A stretch of DNA of 64,000 nucleotides, taken from NCBI GenBank assembly GCA_030340625.1, contig JAOPHQ010002284.1, positions 337,774 through 401,773 of the forward strand, given 5' to 3'. The stretch is from Merluccius polli. Taxonomy: Eukaryota > Chordata > Actinopteri > Gadiformes > Merlucciidae. Positions 40,508 through 52,593 of this stretch are shown here, one piece after another; position 1 is the first letter of the stretch; every line of letters begins with the position of its first letter. The position numbers were made by a program, and so were the translations under genes. The notes beneath the pieces were generated by a model that was given only the letters and a program-made list of their open reading frames with translations, searched no databases and was not told where the DNA came from.

Positions 40508-41058
40508 CGGGAGCCGAATATAGTTAAGCTTAACTTCCCTTAACTTTTCCCATTCATTCTCTATGGTAGTTCTTATCACTACGGATGTAATATATTTTTG
40601 GCCACAAGCGGGTTTTTGGGGGCGCTGTTTCTACAGTTTGAAGAAGAGGAGGCGTGGCGCACAGAGTGAAGAAGAGGAATGACTGAACAGGTAGCTGCGG
40701 CACTCATTCATTCATCTATCTATGTATCTATCTATCTATCTATATATATATTTATCTATCCAACTATAAATCTAACCTTCTGTGTCATATAAAGATATCT
40801 ATGTAGTATGAAAGGGATAATGTACAGTGAGATGGTCATTGAGAAATAAACCCCCTGGGTGATTCAAGACCCCCCGCTTCGTGTCGAACCGCGTAAACAA
40901 ATCAGTAGTAGGCTAACACAAAATATAAGCATTCATAATGTAGTATTCAACGAAGCCGTGTAATACAAAAAGATGTTACCTAGTCATTATAAATGTAATT
41001 CTGTCATTTTAATTATTACTGTGTAATATGCATGGTGTTTTGCTGTGTACAGAAGATA
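40508..41058. other. Copy 3 5' non-coding region
   Basis: Left terminus, TCTA-rich microsatellite near 40714-40760, single 5' unit. No gene seen. Confidence 0.75.
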
Positions 41059-41764
41059 ATGAAGAAGACCATCAGGTTTTTCCCTGGAAGGATGAAGGTC
41101 TCTTTCAGGAAGGGCCCATCTGGCCATCTACGGCAGGACCCCTCTGATGAGGCCATGAGGATCAAAAATAATCCTGCGCTTCAGGACAGGTCTCCTGCTC
41201 GGAAACATGACCTTGTGAAGGTTGATGCCCTCACTGTGGTCGTTCGGCGGGGTGGGGATGTGTCTGACCAACAGGAGCTGATGGGGGAGTATGTACTACA
41301 GTTTGGTAAATACAAGGGGAAATCATCCCGCTGGCTCCTGGAGAATGATGTTGGCTACATCATCTACCTCATCAAGAAGGTAGATGAGGAGGAGAGAGAT
41401 GGACGCTTCAACCCCCAGGGACCCAGCAAGGACAGCCTTCTCTCATTTCTCGACTATGCCAGGAGCTTCCAGGAAATCGAAGACCTTCATAGGTACCTAC
41501 TCTCCAGGCAGCCTGCAGCACCAGTGGCCTCAGAGGCCGACAATCTTGTTGGATTTGGAGCCAGGACCAAGGACACCTGGAGGCAGATCTGGGAGAGCAG
41601 GGCAGACGGATATGCTGCCTTCGTCTTAGGAGTCAAGTGCATCCAAAACAGCAAGATGTACAACCTGCAGCAGTACCTGCTCAAGCAGCAGAGGGCTGAG
41701 TCCTGTCCACCACCTGCAGAAGCCTCCACTACATCAGCTGCCTCCACACCTACATCTACAACAG
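41059..41764 (+). CDS. Transposase gene copy 3, exon 1
   Basis: Open 235 codons plus one base, serving as the reference for the copy 1 frameshift. ExoX-C-like segment FGKYKGKSSRWLLEN present. Confidence 0.87.
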
Positions 41765-41852
41765 GTGAGCTCACACAAATATGCAAACTCGTGTTGTATG
41801 TGAACATTTAATGTACTTAACACATTATTAATGTTATTGTTTAATCTCCTAG

Positions 41853-41938
41853 CGATGGAGGAGGATGAGGAGCTGGAGAGAGGGATGTTAAATATTTCTC
41901 CCTCTAAATTTGTCACTGAACTACGTAGGTGGATCTAA
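41853..41938 (+). CDS. Possible alternative terminal exon, copy 3
   Basis: Same as 21851-21936. Confidence 0.35.
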
Positions 41939-42040
41939 TGTATAGTAATAAACAGAGGAAGTTGTAAAAAAAAAAAAAAAAAAAGTTTCTTTACACCCTC
42001 ACTGTACATGATACAAGTCTAATGTTACCTGTGCTTTCAG

Positions 42041-42609
42041 GGCCAGCAGCAGTCCCCATAGCCACAGCTGCGTCTCCAGCAACACGTTTTTCGCCATCAG
42101 TGTGGAAGGAGGATTCTGTTTTGACCAGAATTCACCTGCCATTACTAGTTTGTTATTTTGGCCGTGTTCTGGCCTGTTTTGATGTGTGTGTGTTCTTTTA
42201 TTCTATAAAAGGTCTTACATGTCAGCGATGAGGGTGAGTGTTCACGAGTTCTCTTTCTGCATGCTTGTTGCAGTGGTGGTTCAAGGGTTTGGCATGGAAA
42301 TGAACATGTGAGCAAGAGAGCAGGAATAACACTTGATTTCTTTTAACAGTGAGGAGTAAACCAACAGCTGCTGCTACACGGTCAAAGTCCAGTATCACTG
42401 CTTCTCCTCTGCAAGGTTAATATACATGCACATACAGCCCATCTTTATTCACTGTGAAGATGATTTCCATTTTTGACGTTTCCTTTTTGTTTTTGTTCTT
42501 TTCTGTTTCACTACCTCCGTTCCAGTGAAGACCCCTCTCCCAATACCGCCTCAGCTGCTCGCTTTGGCTCCATCCTTGACACCATTGCCTGTTGTTTCAA
42601 ATGAACAAA
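42041..42609 (+). CDS. Transposase gene copy 3, exons 2-4 (linker)
   Basis: Segments 42041-42085, 42350-42415 and 42526-42609, all phase 1 to 1. Exon 2 donor is the weaker AACAC/GTTTTT form. Confidence 0.65.
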
Positions 42610-42800
42610 GTATGACATTTCATTTTATTTTAATTGTCCACATCCTATAATACAATATGTATCCCATGTTGATGGCTCCATTTTGGTCCAAACCTTTGCC
42701 TCAATGTTTGCACTGCTGTCATATGATGAGGACCTGTCCTATTGACATTATCTGTTCATCGTGTAATGACTCCCTCACTCTTCCGTTTTGTGTTATGCAG

Positions 42801-43953
42801 CTCTGCCACACCCTGCCTCTCATCCGGTACAGCCTGCAGTCTCTGCTCAGCCTGCAGCCTCTCACCCGTCACCTCCTGTTCATCCTGCAGCCACTGCCCC
42901 CAGCTACGACCATGATGTCAGCTCCTGGAATTGCTCTCACCATCAAAGAGTATGGATGAAGACAGAGATGGAGGCGATGGGGCTATGGCCAGGGTCCCGA
43001 CCGGTCCGACATCTGGGGAACATGATCTCCTTGTGGCGACATCCACCTCAGCCCGAGCTCATAAACACCACCTCTGAGCTGCCGTCACCCAACTACTTTC
43101 AGCTCCATCCATTTTTCATTTGGAAGCCAGAGCATGACCTGATGGAGAGGGTGAGGAACAATTACATCCTGCCTTGCTTCTACGGCTGTCCCAACCCCCA
43201 GGTTGCCTCCTCTGGTGTGGGGAGGCCTCGGGTGATAGTTGGCATAAGCGGCCAGTACTACATATTGGCCTCCCGTCTGGGCTGCAAGGTATGCAGACGG
43301 CACTGGTTTGCAGACAAGCCGCAGTGGGTGGACATGCTGCCGAAGCGATTTCAGAACATCTTGCCAGCCTTCATCACCCATAAGAAGGCAATCTGCAAGA
43401 CTGTGATGGATGAGCTGAGACGCAGCGGCAAGTCACCGAATGACATGGCCAACCAGATTAGGGAGATGCTGAATCTGAAATACGAAAGAGCCCACCTGGC
43501 CTACCTGCTCAGCGTGCAGAACACTAGGGATGCTGAAGCAGGGGTGTATGGACAGAGCACCATCACTGGGTTTCTGAGACGCGAGGACTCACCTGCTCCA
43601 TTTAGGGAGTATGAAGATGCAGATGGCTGGTATGGAGTGTCTGTGACTTCACACTACCTGACAGAGTGCCTCCTCCAAGAGTACCAGCGGCAAGAGCTAG
43701 CTCTCACACTCCTGCTACAGGGTACCTTTGGACAGGTCTTCAGGTCCGACCACACTCGCAGAGTGGCAAGTAAGGTCACGTTATCATCTGGCACTATGTC
43801 ATCCTATGCCATTATGAATGAGAACTGGATGATCCTGTCCTGGGTGATGCTGCAGTCAGAGGGTGACCAGCGCCTGGAGCCTATGTACGAGGGGCTGGCT
43901 CGCCGCTACAGTTCTGCTGGAATAGAGAAGGCCAAGTACCAGTGGGTGGACAG
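42801..43953 (+). CDS. Transposase gene copy 3, exon 5
   Basis: Intact; near-identical to copy 1, differing by a few substitutions. Followed by the intron that holds the LINE. Confidence 0.86.
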
Positions 43954-44237
43954 GTATGAATCACAATAAATCATAACTAGTTTAAGTACTTATTTTACTT
44001 TATGTACTTTTTTCCCGCAGAATAGGCCAGGTGCATGGCGGTGTGAGCGACGTGCGCGTCAGGTGTTAGTCTGCTAAATGTGATAATTTTGGCCCTCATG
44101 CCTTAACCCTTAAGCTATATTATTTCGCAACAAGTCATACAAAAACTGGACCTTTGTTTGCTGCTAAGAAACTTTGTTTGTCGCAAGGACACTTTGTTTT
44201 CATTAACCAAACCGTGATCCACACGCTTGAGTTCGCC

Positions 44238-45008
44238 ATGGAACAGACGCCGATTTCCAATCAGACAATTTGGGACGCAATACAGCAAATGAAAATGGAT
44301 ATGCTTTCCCACTTTGACACGAAAATGGACAATATTCAATCGGGATTACAAACAATACAAGGCTCGTTGTCCACACTTGGTGATCACGTGTCTCAACTTG
44401 AACAAAGAGTCAGCTCAAATGAGGACAACCTAACCGATCTTCAGAAGCAGGTTAAATCACTCGTAAAAGAAAACTCTTACCTGCGCGATAAAATTGAGGA
44501 TGCGGAGAATCGTAGTAGGGCTTACAACCTGCGCTTCTTGCATGTTCCGGAAAAATCGGAGGGCCAGGACATCCTCGGCTTCATGAGAAACCTTATCCTT
44601 CTACTTCTTGGAGAAGAGAACTTCACGACTCCTCCAGTCATCGAGAGGGCCCACCGTTCTCCCACTACGCTACAATCGAATGAGCCGAATGCTGGTCCAA
44701 GGCCGATCCTTGTGAAACTTCTCAGCCTCCAGGACAAACAACGGATTCTACGTCTCTCACGTCAGAAGAGGGAACTAAAATATGAAGACAAACGCGTCCA
44801 CATCTTTCCCGATTACAGCGCTGGTATTCTCTTTAAACGCCGGCAGTTTGATGGCATCAAGAAAAAGCTCCGCGAAATGAAGATGGAATACTTTCTACTT
44901 TATCCTGCCACACTGAAGATCATCGCAGCGGGCAAAGCAGTCATGTTTAAAAGTCCCGGAGAAGCAGAGTCCTTTCTTCAAGATCTTAAGACTCACTCCA
45001 ATGACTGA
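44238..45008 (+). CDS. LINE ORF1 protein
   Basis: 256 residues from the first ATG (GCCATGG context). Begins MEQTPISNQTIWDAIQQMK, followed by a long heptad coiled coil (about residues 20-95) and a domain starting NRSRAYNLRF with RPILVKLLSLQDKQRIL, resembling the coiled-coil, RRM and C-terminal-domain layout of L1-type ORF1 proteins. Such proteins bind RNA as trimers and chaperone retrotransposition. No frame lesion seen. Confidence 0.85.
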   Translation: MEQTPISNQTIWDAIQQMKMDMLSHFDTKMDNIQSGLQTIQGSLSTLGDHVSQLEQRVSSNEDNLTDLQKQVKSLVKENSYLRDKIEDAENRSRAYNLRFLHVPEKSEGQDILGFMRNLILLLLGEENFTTPPVIERAHRSPTTLQSNEPNAGPRPILVKLLSLQDKQRILRLSRQKRELKYEDKRVHIFPDYSAGILFKRRQFDGIKKKLREMKMEYFLLYPATLKIIAAGKAVMFKSPGEAESFLQDLKTHSND

Positions 45009-45432
45009 CTTATGAGGTAAAGACGAACTGATTTGTTTGCGATGTTACTGTTATTTGTGGCATGAATGGCTAATATAATTATTGAAGTGAATCCAATTAT
45101 TTGACCTGAGTAGCTCGGCTACCAGTTTCTCATTGCCGATTAGTAGTCAATATAATTTTGGCCATGATGTTAGTTTTCTGTTCTTCTGTACGGTGTGAAT
45201 ATGATTGAGGACTGGATAACTTGGGCCTGCTGAACAGACCTCTTTGATGAGCCGTTTTTGCCTGTTTTGTTTGTTCTCTACTGTAGCCTATCTATATTGG
45301 CCAATGTTCATTCTTATTTTATATAGCCGTGATTTTTGACTGAATTATTGTGCAAAGAAGAAATATTTAGGTTTCCACTTCATGTACTTAGAAACTTAGC
45401 AGACGGTATCTGCGTTCTCTCATGTTTTGGCC

Positions 45433-45497
<65 letters not shown>

Positions 45498-45557
45498 GCT
45501 TTCTCTCTCCTTGCCTCTCCCCCTCCACTTTTTCTGTTATGTCCCTGAATAATTTAC
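45009..45557. other. LINE inter-ORF region
   Basis: 549 bp without a credible gene, containing a (TG)n tract of about 60 bp at 45435-45496. Confidence 0.85.
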
Positions 45558-48371
45558 ATGGGTAAAGGCTTATTTGTCATCCACCTGAACATAAGAAGCT
45601 TGACACACAAAATTGATCTCTTGAGGGTCTGGCTAGTTTATAATAAACCTAGTGTTATCACACTGTCTGAGACCTGGTTGAATAATATTTCAGATGAGGA
45701 AATCAAACTGGATGGTTATGCCTTGTATAGAGCTGATAGGGGTAGTCGTGGTGGAGGGGTAGCCACCTATGTCTCCTCAAAATTATTTTCCGAAATTATA
45801 ATTCCAAAGGAAATCCCAGTGCACTTTGAATGCCTTTTCGTTAAAATCATTTTTCATGAAAATAAACGACTAATCATTGGAAATATTTATAAACCTCCAT
45901 CTGCTCCAGCAGAAACTACTGATTGTATCCTGTCTACCATTAATTCTTTAGACTGCACCAGTGAAAAAATCATATTAGGTGACTTCAATTCTAATTGGCT
46001 GGATCGCTCCTCTCAAAAAGATCGGAACCTCTTCAACAGCATAAATCTAACTCAACTCATAACTGAACCCACTAGAGTCTGTCCCAGTTCTTCCTCTTTG
46101 CTTGACTGGATTTTAGTTTCTCACCCTGGCAGAATTTCACAATCTGGGGTCCTACCTGACTCTTTTAGTGACCACTCTATGGTTTTTTGTATTTGGAAAA
46201 TCAAAGTGCCTCACCTTCCTCCTAAATTCATTAAAGTAAGACAATTTAACAAAATTAACCCTGAATACTTCATTCAGGATATAATAAACATAAACTGGGA
46301 AAGATTTCAATTAATTCCATCTGTTGAAGATGCATGGAATTTCTTCTATACCGAGTTTGTCGAGACAATTAACAAGCATGCTCCTTTTATTTCAATTAAG
46401 GTCAAGGGTCGACATCTACCTTGGATCAAGGGAGATCTCATACACTTATTCAAACAAAGAGACAAGGCCTGGAAAAAATACCGTAAAACAAAGGATGCTG
46501 CTGACTGGAATGCTTATAAGGAGATAAGGAATAAATGTAAAACCAACACAAGAAATGCTAAAGCAAATTACTATAAAGACTGCTTATCAACTGACTTTAA
46601 AAACCCGAAGAAATTTTGGAAGACAATCAATAGTATAACCAATAAATCCACAAAAAGCCCTACAACGCATATTAGACTAAACAATCAAACTGTGAGTGAA
46701 CCTTTATTAATTGCAGAGACATTTAGCCAGCACTTCTCTACAATTGGCAGCTCTCTATCTGGTTACACCTACTCTGGTCCTATTTCGAATCAGAATAGGT
46801 GTAGCAGCTCCTTTTGCTTCAAAACTATCTTTCCAACAGATGTTCAGCGGGTTATTGATAGCCTAAGCTCTGGATGCAGTGCTGGTCCAGATGGTCTGGA
46901 AATTAAGTTCTTTAAACTTGCCTCTCATGTTTTGTCGTTCCCACTGGCTGACTTATTTAACTTATCTTTCGCAACTTGTGAAACACCCTCATCATGGAAA
47001 AGCGCTAGAGTAACCCCTCTTTATAAAGGTGGTGACACCTCAGACACCAATAATTATAGACCAATCTCAATTATCAATAGTATAGCAAAAATATTTGAAA
47101 AACTAATATTTAATCAATTATCTAAATACCTTGCAGACTATAACATATTATCCCCACACCAATCAGGTTTTCGACCTAATTACTCAACCACCACTGCTCT
47201 TCTCAAATTTACAAATGATATACTGTCAGCAGCTGATAGCAATATGCCTACAGGTGTTATATTTATTGATCTTTCAAAAGCGTTTGATATGGTTGATCAT
47301 TATCTTCTCTTAGATAAACTGTACGCTATTGGTCTTTCTACTAACTCTCTTTTATTTTTTAACTCATTTCTTCATTTTAGAAGTCAATGTGTCTCCTTTC
47401 AGGGAAGTCAATCACAATTCAAGATCATTGATAAAGGTGTTCCACAAGGCTCATCCTTAGGTCCTCTTTTGTTTTCAATTTTTATAAATGATCTTCCTCA
47501 AATCTGTTCTGACTGCCAAATTCATTTATATGCAGATGACACTGTATTATACTCTTCCAGTTCTGACACTTCACAAATTCAATACTCTTTACAATCTGAT
47601 TTCAATCTGGTTCAAATATGGTTCTCTTCAAATAAGCTTCTGTTGAATAAGAAAAAATCATATAGTATGTTGTTTTGCACTCGACCTGACTCTTCGTTAT
47701 TAAGTAACTGGTCTATTAGTCTTCTTGATGGAACAACAATAGATCGAATTGAAGAATTTAAATATTTAGGCCTTTGGCTTGATTCTCAGCTATCCTTTAA
47801 ACCTCACATTAACTCAATTACCAAGAAAATATTTGGTTGTCTGAAATCACTTTATCGTTCTGTTGACTGCTTCTCTCAAGAAGTTCGGAAAAGAATTATA
47901 ATGCAATTATTATTTCCAATATTGGACTATGCTGATGTTATCTATGGTAACACATTTGAAACAAATCTCCGTCCTCTTAATGTGCTATACAATAGTCTTT
48001 GTAGATTTGTGCTCAGGTGTCCTTACAGAACTCATCACTGCCTAATGTATGAGTCCCTGAACTGGCCTGCCCCTAAGTCCAGAAGACAACTCCATTGGTC
48101 AATACTTACTTTCAAATGCATCTATTTCAATTTCCCTTCATATTTGAAACAACTCTTAATTCCTTTTACTTCTCAATATAGCCTACGGCACATGGACCAC
48201 CTGTTTCTAGTCACACCTAAAATCAAAAAAGAAATTGGTCGTCGGGCATTCAAATTCAAAGCTCCATCAGATTGGAATAACCTTCCTTCCTCACTTAGGT
48301 GTATCATTTCTTTCCATATTTTCAAATTATCGTTAGTTACGCATTATAAAACATCCTGCTCTTGTTTCTGA
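45558..48371 (+). CDS. LINE ORF2: endonuclease-reverse transcriptase
   Basis: 937 residues, intact. The N-terminal AP-like endonuclease has N11 (HLNIRSL), E38 (SETW), Y111 (GNIYKPP), GDFN at 141-144 and SDH at 204-206, the full catalytic set. The reverse transcriptase has WKSARVTPLYKGGD, NYRPISI, FIDLSKAFD (D571), GVPQGSSLGPLLFSIFINDLP-type block and YADD at 658-661, then FKYLGLWLD. No RNase H domain. It nicks target DNA and reverse-transcribes element RNA in the nucleus. The YADDTVLY and EN pattern fits CR1/L2/Rex1-like families. Potentially active. Confidence 0.93.
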   Translation: MGKGLFVIHLNIRSLTHKIDLLRVWLVYNKPSVITLSETWLNNISDEEIKLDGYALYRADRGSRGGGVATYVSSKLFSEIIIPKEIPVHFECLFVKIIFHENKRLIIGNIYKPPSAPAETTDCILSTINSLDCTSEKIILGDFNSNWLDRSSQKDRNLFNSINLTQLITEPTRVCPSSSSLLDWILVSHPGRISQSGVLPDSFSDHSMVFCIWKIKVPHLPPKFIKVRQFNKINPEYFIQDIININWERFQLIPSVEDAWNFFYTEFVETINKHAPFISIKVKGRHLPWIKGDLIHLFKQRDKAWKKYRKTKDAADWNAYKEIRNKCKTNTRNAKANYYKDCLSTDFKNPKKFWKTINSITNKSTKSPTTHIRLNNQTVSEPLLIAETFSQHFSTIGSSLSGYTYSGPISNQNRCSSSFCFKTIFPTDVQRVIDSLSSGCSAGPDGLEIKFFKLASHVLSFPLADLFNLSFATCETPSSWKSARVTPLYKGGDTSDTNNYRPISIINSIAKIFEKLIFNQLSKYLADYNILSPHQSGFRPNYSTTTALLKFTNDILSAADSNMPTGVIFIDLSKAFDMVDHYLLLDKLYAIGLSTNSLLFFNSFLHFRSQCVSFQGSQSQFKIIDKGVPQGSSLGPLLFSIFINDLPQICSDCQIHLYADDTVLYSSSSDTSQIQYSLQSDFNLVQIWFSSNKLLLNKKKSYSMLFCTRPDSSLLSNWSISLLDGTTIDRIEEFKYLGLWLDSQLSFKPHINSITKKIFGCLKSLYRSVDCFSQEVRKRIIMQLLFPILDYADVIYGNTFETNLRPLNVLYNSLCRFVLRCPYRTHHCLMYESLNWPAPKSRRQLHWSILTFKCIYFNFPSYLKQLLIPFTSQYSLRHMDHLFLVTPKIKKEIGRRAFKFKAPSDWNNLPSSLRCIISFHIFKLSLVTHYKTSCSCF

Positions 48372-48598
48372 TCTATCTTACCTTCTTTTTCTAGGACTCA
48401 TTCTACTCATACCTGTTTTCATTTTGTCACTATACTGTATCTATAAATATGTACTGTATACTTGACTTCAGTATGCAAGAAAATGTATTTATATTGGTGT
48501 ATAGTATGCTTATCAGTACAAATGTCTACCTTCATTTTGTTGAGGGATTCCTTTTTATTTATTTATGTATTTTTATTTTTATCTATTTATTATTATTG

Positions 48599-48638
<40 letters not shown>

Positions 48639-48896
48639 TAATAATAATTTGGATTGTACTCTGTAATACTGGCTGGTGGGGGGTGGGAATGGGGGGGCTA
48701 GCTTTGGAGAGCAGTGTTGGAGTGTGCATGGGTGTATGAGTGTGTGTGTTTGTCCTTGTGCTTATGTGTTTGAATTATGTTTAGTACTTATTCTTTGTTA
48801 TCTTTGTATTGTTTGCCATTATTGTAAGGACCCCCTCGAAAATGAGATGATACATCTCAAGGGGTTATCCTTGAAATAAAGAAAATCGAAATCGAC
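48372..48896. other. LINE 3' UTR and tail
   Basis: Contains ATT/TTA simple repeats (about 48550-48650), G-rich and TG-rich stretches, the 3' hairpin and AATAAA. No gene. Confidence 0.85.
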
Positions 48897-49013
48897 ATAC
48901 ATCTGATTCATAATTATTCAGATATGTAATGGAAACATAATGCTGACACCATTCACTTACATTTTTCCATTAATAATTTCACATTTCTATTTTCTCTTCA
49001 TGTCCAAACACAG

Positions 49014-50124
49014 AGACTGCTGTGCTGCTTTCAGAGTCCCAGACTCAAAGCCTCGGGAGCACCTCTTGTGGGATTCCTGGAGGACCACAGATGCTGTTGT
49101 GGCAGAGGTGACCTCCGGGAACTTGGCCAACACCTGTGCCTCACGGAGCAAGTTCAACAACGACATAGTTGTCAAGTTGGACTTGTTCCACTGCATGCGG
49201 CGGTTCACCAGGGAGTGTGTCTCGGAGCATCATCCACTCTACAGCTCCTTCTGCAAGTTTCTCTCTGCAGCCTTTACTGTAGTAGACCAGAGTGACCTGG
49301 AGAAGCTGAAGGAAGCGTACACCTTCTGTATGATTGCTCCTGCCATTCCAACCAAGCAGCACATCAGGGAGCACTGCAGGACAAAGGTGCCAAATCCGAG
49401 GGAACTGGTGCAGAGAGTCGAACAGGTCTTCCACCATTTCTACCTGGCTAAGGACCCCAACGACGTGCTCCTCTTCAAGCCGTCCATGCTGAAGGTCTGG
49501 AGGATCCAGCGTGTGCACATCCTGAGAGGCTGCCTGAGTGACCCGGAAGTGGAGGATGGGATCCTCTATAGGTACGGCGGGACCCTGCAGCTGAATCACA
49601 CCAAGGGCGAGGGGGCGGCTGTGCCTATCTGGATCCCTGTGAGGGGGACCTCCCAGCAGGAGGGCTTTCATTTCCACCAGGCTCGGTGGGTGACCGGTAA
49701 CCAGGTCTCCACTGAGCTGTTCCAGGCCCAGGGTTTGACAGGAGTCGTGCGCTGGAACTTCCAGAGGCTGGTGGACTTAAAACAGCCTGACGTTGTTCTA
49801 CCTGCTGTGTTTGACCCTGTGCTGATCATGGATCTGAACGTGGCATCAGTGAAAGTGACGGGGCAGGCCAAATATCCAGTGCTGCACGTGTCCAACAGGG
49901 ACACAGGGGAGAGGTTTGGCCTCCAGTATCTAGAGCCAGTCTGTCGTCCAGTTCCCCTCAACTGGGACAAACACAAGTCCCAAAAGATAGTTCCTCCGGT
50001 GACTCCTGTAGCTCCAGAGACAGAACAGCAGTCCTGCCAGCAGTCCCCTGTCCAAGCTGTGGTGTTCCACTTCCCCGCTGCCCCTGTTGTTTCTTCTGAG
50101 GCCTTGGAGGGAGAAACCTCTGAG
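49014..50124 (+). CDS. Transposase gene copy 3, exon 6
   Basis: Intact, 1111 nt as in copy 1; KLDLFHCMRRF present. Separated from exon 5 by an intron enlarged from 162 bp to about 5.06 kb. Confidence 0.86.
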
Positions 50125-50204
50125 GTAAGTACTCGTATTCACTCCCTCACACTCTTCAGCTTTTTGATTATTGTCACTTTAAGCTAATACGCCCTCTGTT
50201 TCAG

Positions 50205-50319
50205 GAGAAGATGGAAATGGGTGAGCTGGCATCCCTTTGTGCTGAAACCCATCCAGCCCCACCAGCAAAGGCCCCAGCCTCACGGGATTCCTCCCCACAA
50301 GCTGCCCTGATGGATACAG
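50205..50319 (+). CDS. Transposase gene copy 3, exon 7
   Basis: 115 nt, same phases as copy 1. Confidence 0.75.
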
Positions 50320-50362
50320 GTAATTCAGATTATATCACACACATGCTTAATAGTGTAGCCAT

Positions 50363-50530
50363 TCTCTCTCTCTCACACACAGTCTCACTCACTCACTCAC
50401 TCACTCACTCACTCACTTTTCTCTCTCCTCACACACACACACACATACACACACACACACTCTCTCTCTCTCTCTCTCTCTCTTACTTATTCACTCTCTC
50501 TTCTGTCTCTCTCTTACACACGCACGCACG

Positions 50531-50608
<78 letters not shown>
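50363..50608. repeat. CT/CA microsatellite in intron 7, copy 3
   Basis: Homologous to 25463-25706 with small repeat-number differences. Confidence 0.9.
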
Positions 50609-50673
50609 TGGTTTAAACTAATGATTTGTCATTAAGGCTTTGTCATTAAAATAATTCTGTGCCTCTCTTTCAG

Positions 50674-51736
50674 ATCTAAAGAGCACTCCACCACTGCCCC
50701 CAAGAGCTTCTCCGCGAGCTGCCCGCACTGGCCCCATTAAGACTGGAGGTCTAATATTCGTGTTGGACCACAGCCGATGGACAGAGCCCATGAGAGCTGC
50801 CATCGATGGACTCCTGGCCAAGCATCATGGCAGGAAAGATATCCTAAAGTGGGTGGATGCTGACTATGCTGCCCTGGTTCAAAGGTCATGCAGGGATCCC
50901 AACAGCCTCCTGCACCCCACCACCAGACAGCATATCTCTAGATATGTAAAGCATGTAGCTAAGCTCACGAAAACGCTAGCACATCACTAAACACCAGCCC
51001 GGAGAAGCTCCTGGAGACCCAGCAGCTGTGGCAGAGTCTGACTGCAGAAGAGGTCATTGTCCCAGTCACAACTCTGCCACCTGCTGTGGTAAACCCCCCA
51101 GCAGTCAACCCTTCCCAGAGTGCCACCACTAACCAGGCAGAAATAGAAAGGGTGGTGAGGGAGGTCCTGGAAAAGACAGCCCAGCAGCAGCAGCAGCAGC
51201 AGCAGAAGAAGAAGTTGACGAGGACCTGCCTCGCATGTGGCCAGCCGAAGTCCCGCTACCTTGGGGATGGATCATCCATCCACTTTTTCCACCAGGCTGG
51301 AGAGGTGAGGTACTTCTTCTGCTCGAAAAAAGTCTACCAGACTTATGCAGGAGAAGGCCTCACCAATCCAAGGATGTCTTTTGAGGACTTTGCTGCCACT
51401 CCCTTCTACCAGCGGGAGCTGGAGTCATCAAAAGCGAGGGGGGCAGAGAGAAAGAGGGTCAAAGAGGAACGGAGCAAAATAAAAACTGAACAGCACACCT
51501 TTGGCCGCCTTTGCCAGTTCTGCCACCAGCCCCTCAAACAAGGCCCCACAAGCCCACATGTACATGCCACCTTCCCTGGGGTTACTGGCAAATATATATA
51601 CTGCCCAGAAAAAGTGTTGTCCCTGTACCGGACACAGGGGATGACCGACACCATGACATGGAGGGACTTTCAACAGTCCAAATTCTATGGGGCTGAAAAG
51701 CAGAGGTGGACAGAGGAGAAGGGAGGGAGGGGCTAG
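50674..51736 (+). CDS. Transposase gene copy 3, exon 8 (frameshifted)
   Basis: Two bases longer than copy 1 because CTCAAGAACG became CTCACGAAAACG near 50966-50973. The frame stops at 50990, so both zinc modules are lost from the product although their coding sequence downstream (51086-51736) stays open. Confidence 0.86.
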
Positions 51737-51745
51737 GCTTGTGTC

Positions 51746-52593
51746 TGTTACACCACGTCCGGCTACACGGTCCAACAATCCCATCTAGTGGCAGCTTGTC
51801 GCCACTCATCATCATTCCCCCAACACACCTGTTGGCAATTGGCAATCACCATTCCCTATTTAAGCCAGGGTTCTCCAGCCAGCCGATGCCAGTTCGTGCT
51901 CTTGTCTACCAAACCTCTTACCAGTGATCCAGTACCTGTCTGTTACTGAACCCCGCCTGCCTGACTACCCGCCTGTTGCCGAACCCCGCCTGCCTGACTA
52001 CCCGCCTGTTGCCGAACCCCGCCTGCCTGACTACCCGCCTGTTGCCGAACCCCGCCTGTCCGACTGCCCACTTGTTGCCGACCCCCTCGCCTGTCCGACT
52101 GCCCGCTTGTTGCCGAACCCCGCCTGTCCGACTGCCCGCTTGTTGCCGACCCCTCACCTGTCCGACTGCCCGCTTGTTGCCGACCCCTCGCCTGTCCGAC
52201 TGCCCGCTTGTTGCCGACCCCTCGCCTGTCCGACTGCCCGCTTGTTGCCGAACCCCGCCTGTCCGACTGCCCGCTTGTTGCCGACCCCTCGCCTGTCCGA
52301 CTGCCCGCTTGTTGCCGAACCCCGCCTGTCCGACTGCCCGCTTGTTGCCGACCCCTCGCCTGTCCGACTGCCCGCTTGTTGCCGACCCCTCGCCTGTCCG
52401 ACTGCCCGCTTGTTGCCAAACCCCTCGCCTGTCCGACTACCTGCCTGATGCCGAACCCCCGCCTGCCCTATTACCGCGGGCCTAGCCTGGCCTGTTGCTA
52501 TTTCCCTTTTGTGTAAATAAAGTCCCTGTCTTTTCATCCCGTCTCCGCCTCCCTGTGTTCAGCGCTTGGGTCCACCCGTCCTTTTCCCTAACA
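51746..52593 (+). mobile_element. Solo LTR, copy 3
   Basis: 848 bp; GTGTC at 51741-51745 and 52594-52598; minisatellite at about 51952-52460; AATAAA at 52516-52521. Nearly identical to copy 1. Confidence 0.85.

Larger units (their letters stand above)
43999..48896 (+). mobile_element. Non-LTR retrotransposon (CR1/L2/Rex1-like group)
   Basis: About 4.9 kb inserted into intron 5; copies 1 and 2 show the empty site TTATTTTAC/ATACATCTG. Two ORFs, a (TG)n tract between them, an AT-rich 3' UTR, then a 3' hairpin (TGAGATG-ATA-CATCTCA near 48843-48859 inside CCCCT...AGGGG), AATAAA at 48875-48880 and a short AAATCG-type tail. At most a 2-bp AC duplication flanks it, as often in CR1/L2-type elements. 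Clade is uncertain. Confidence 0.88.

Noticed and set aside
48449..48739. Leu/Ile-rich small ORF downstream of LINE ORF2
   Set aside because: Generated by ATT/TTA simple repeats in the LINE 3' UTR.
43999..48896. LINE as part of the transposon's own gene set
   Set aside because: Copies 1 and 2 show the uninterrupted intron, so it is a later independent insertion.
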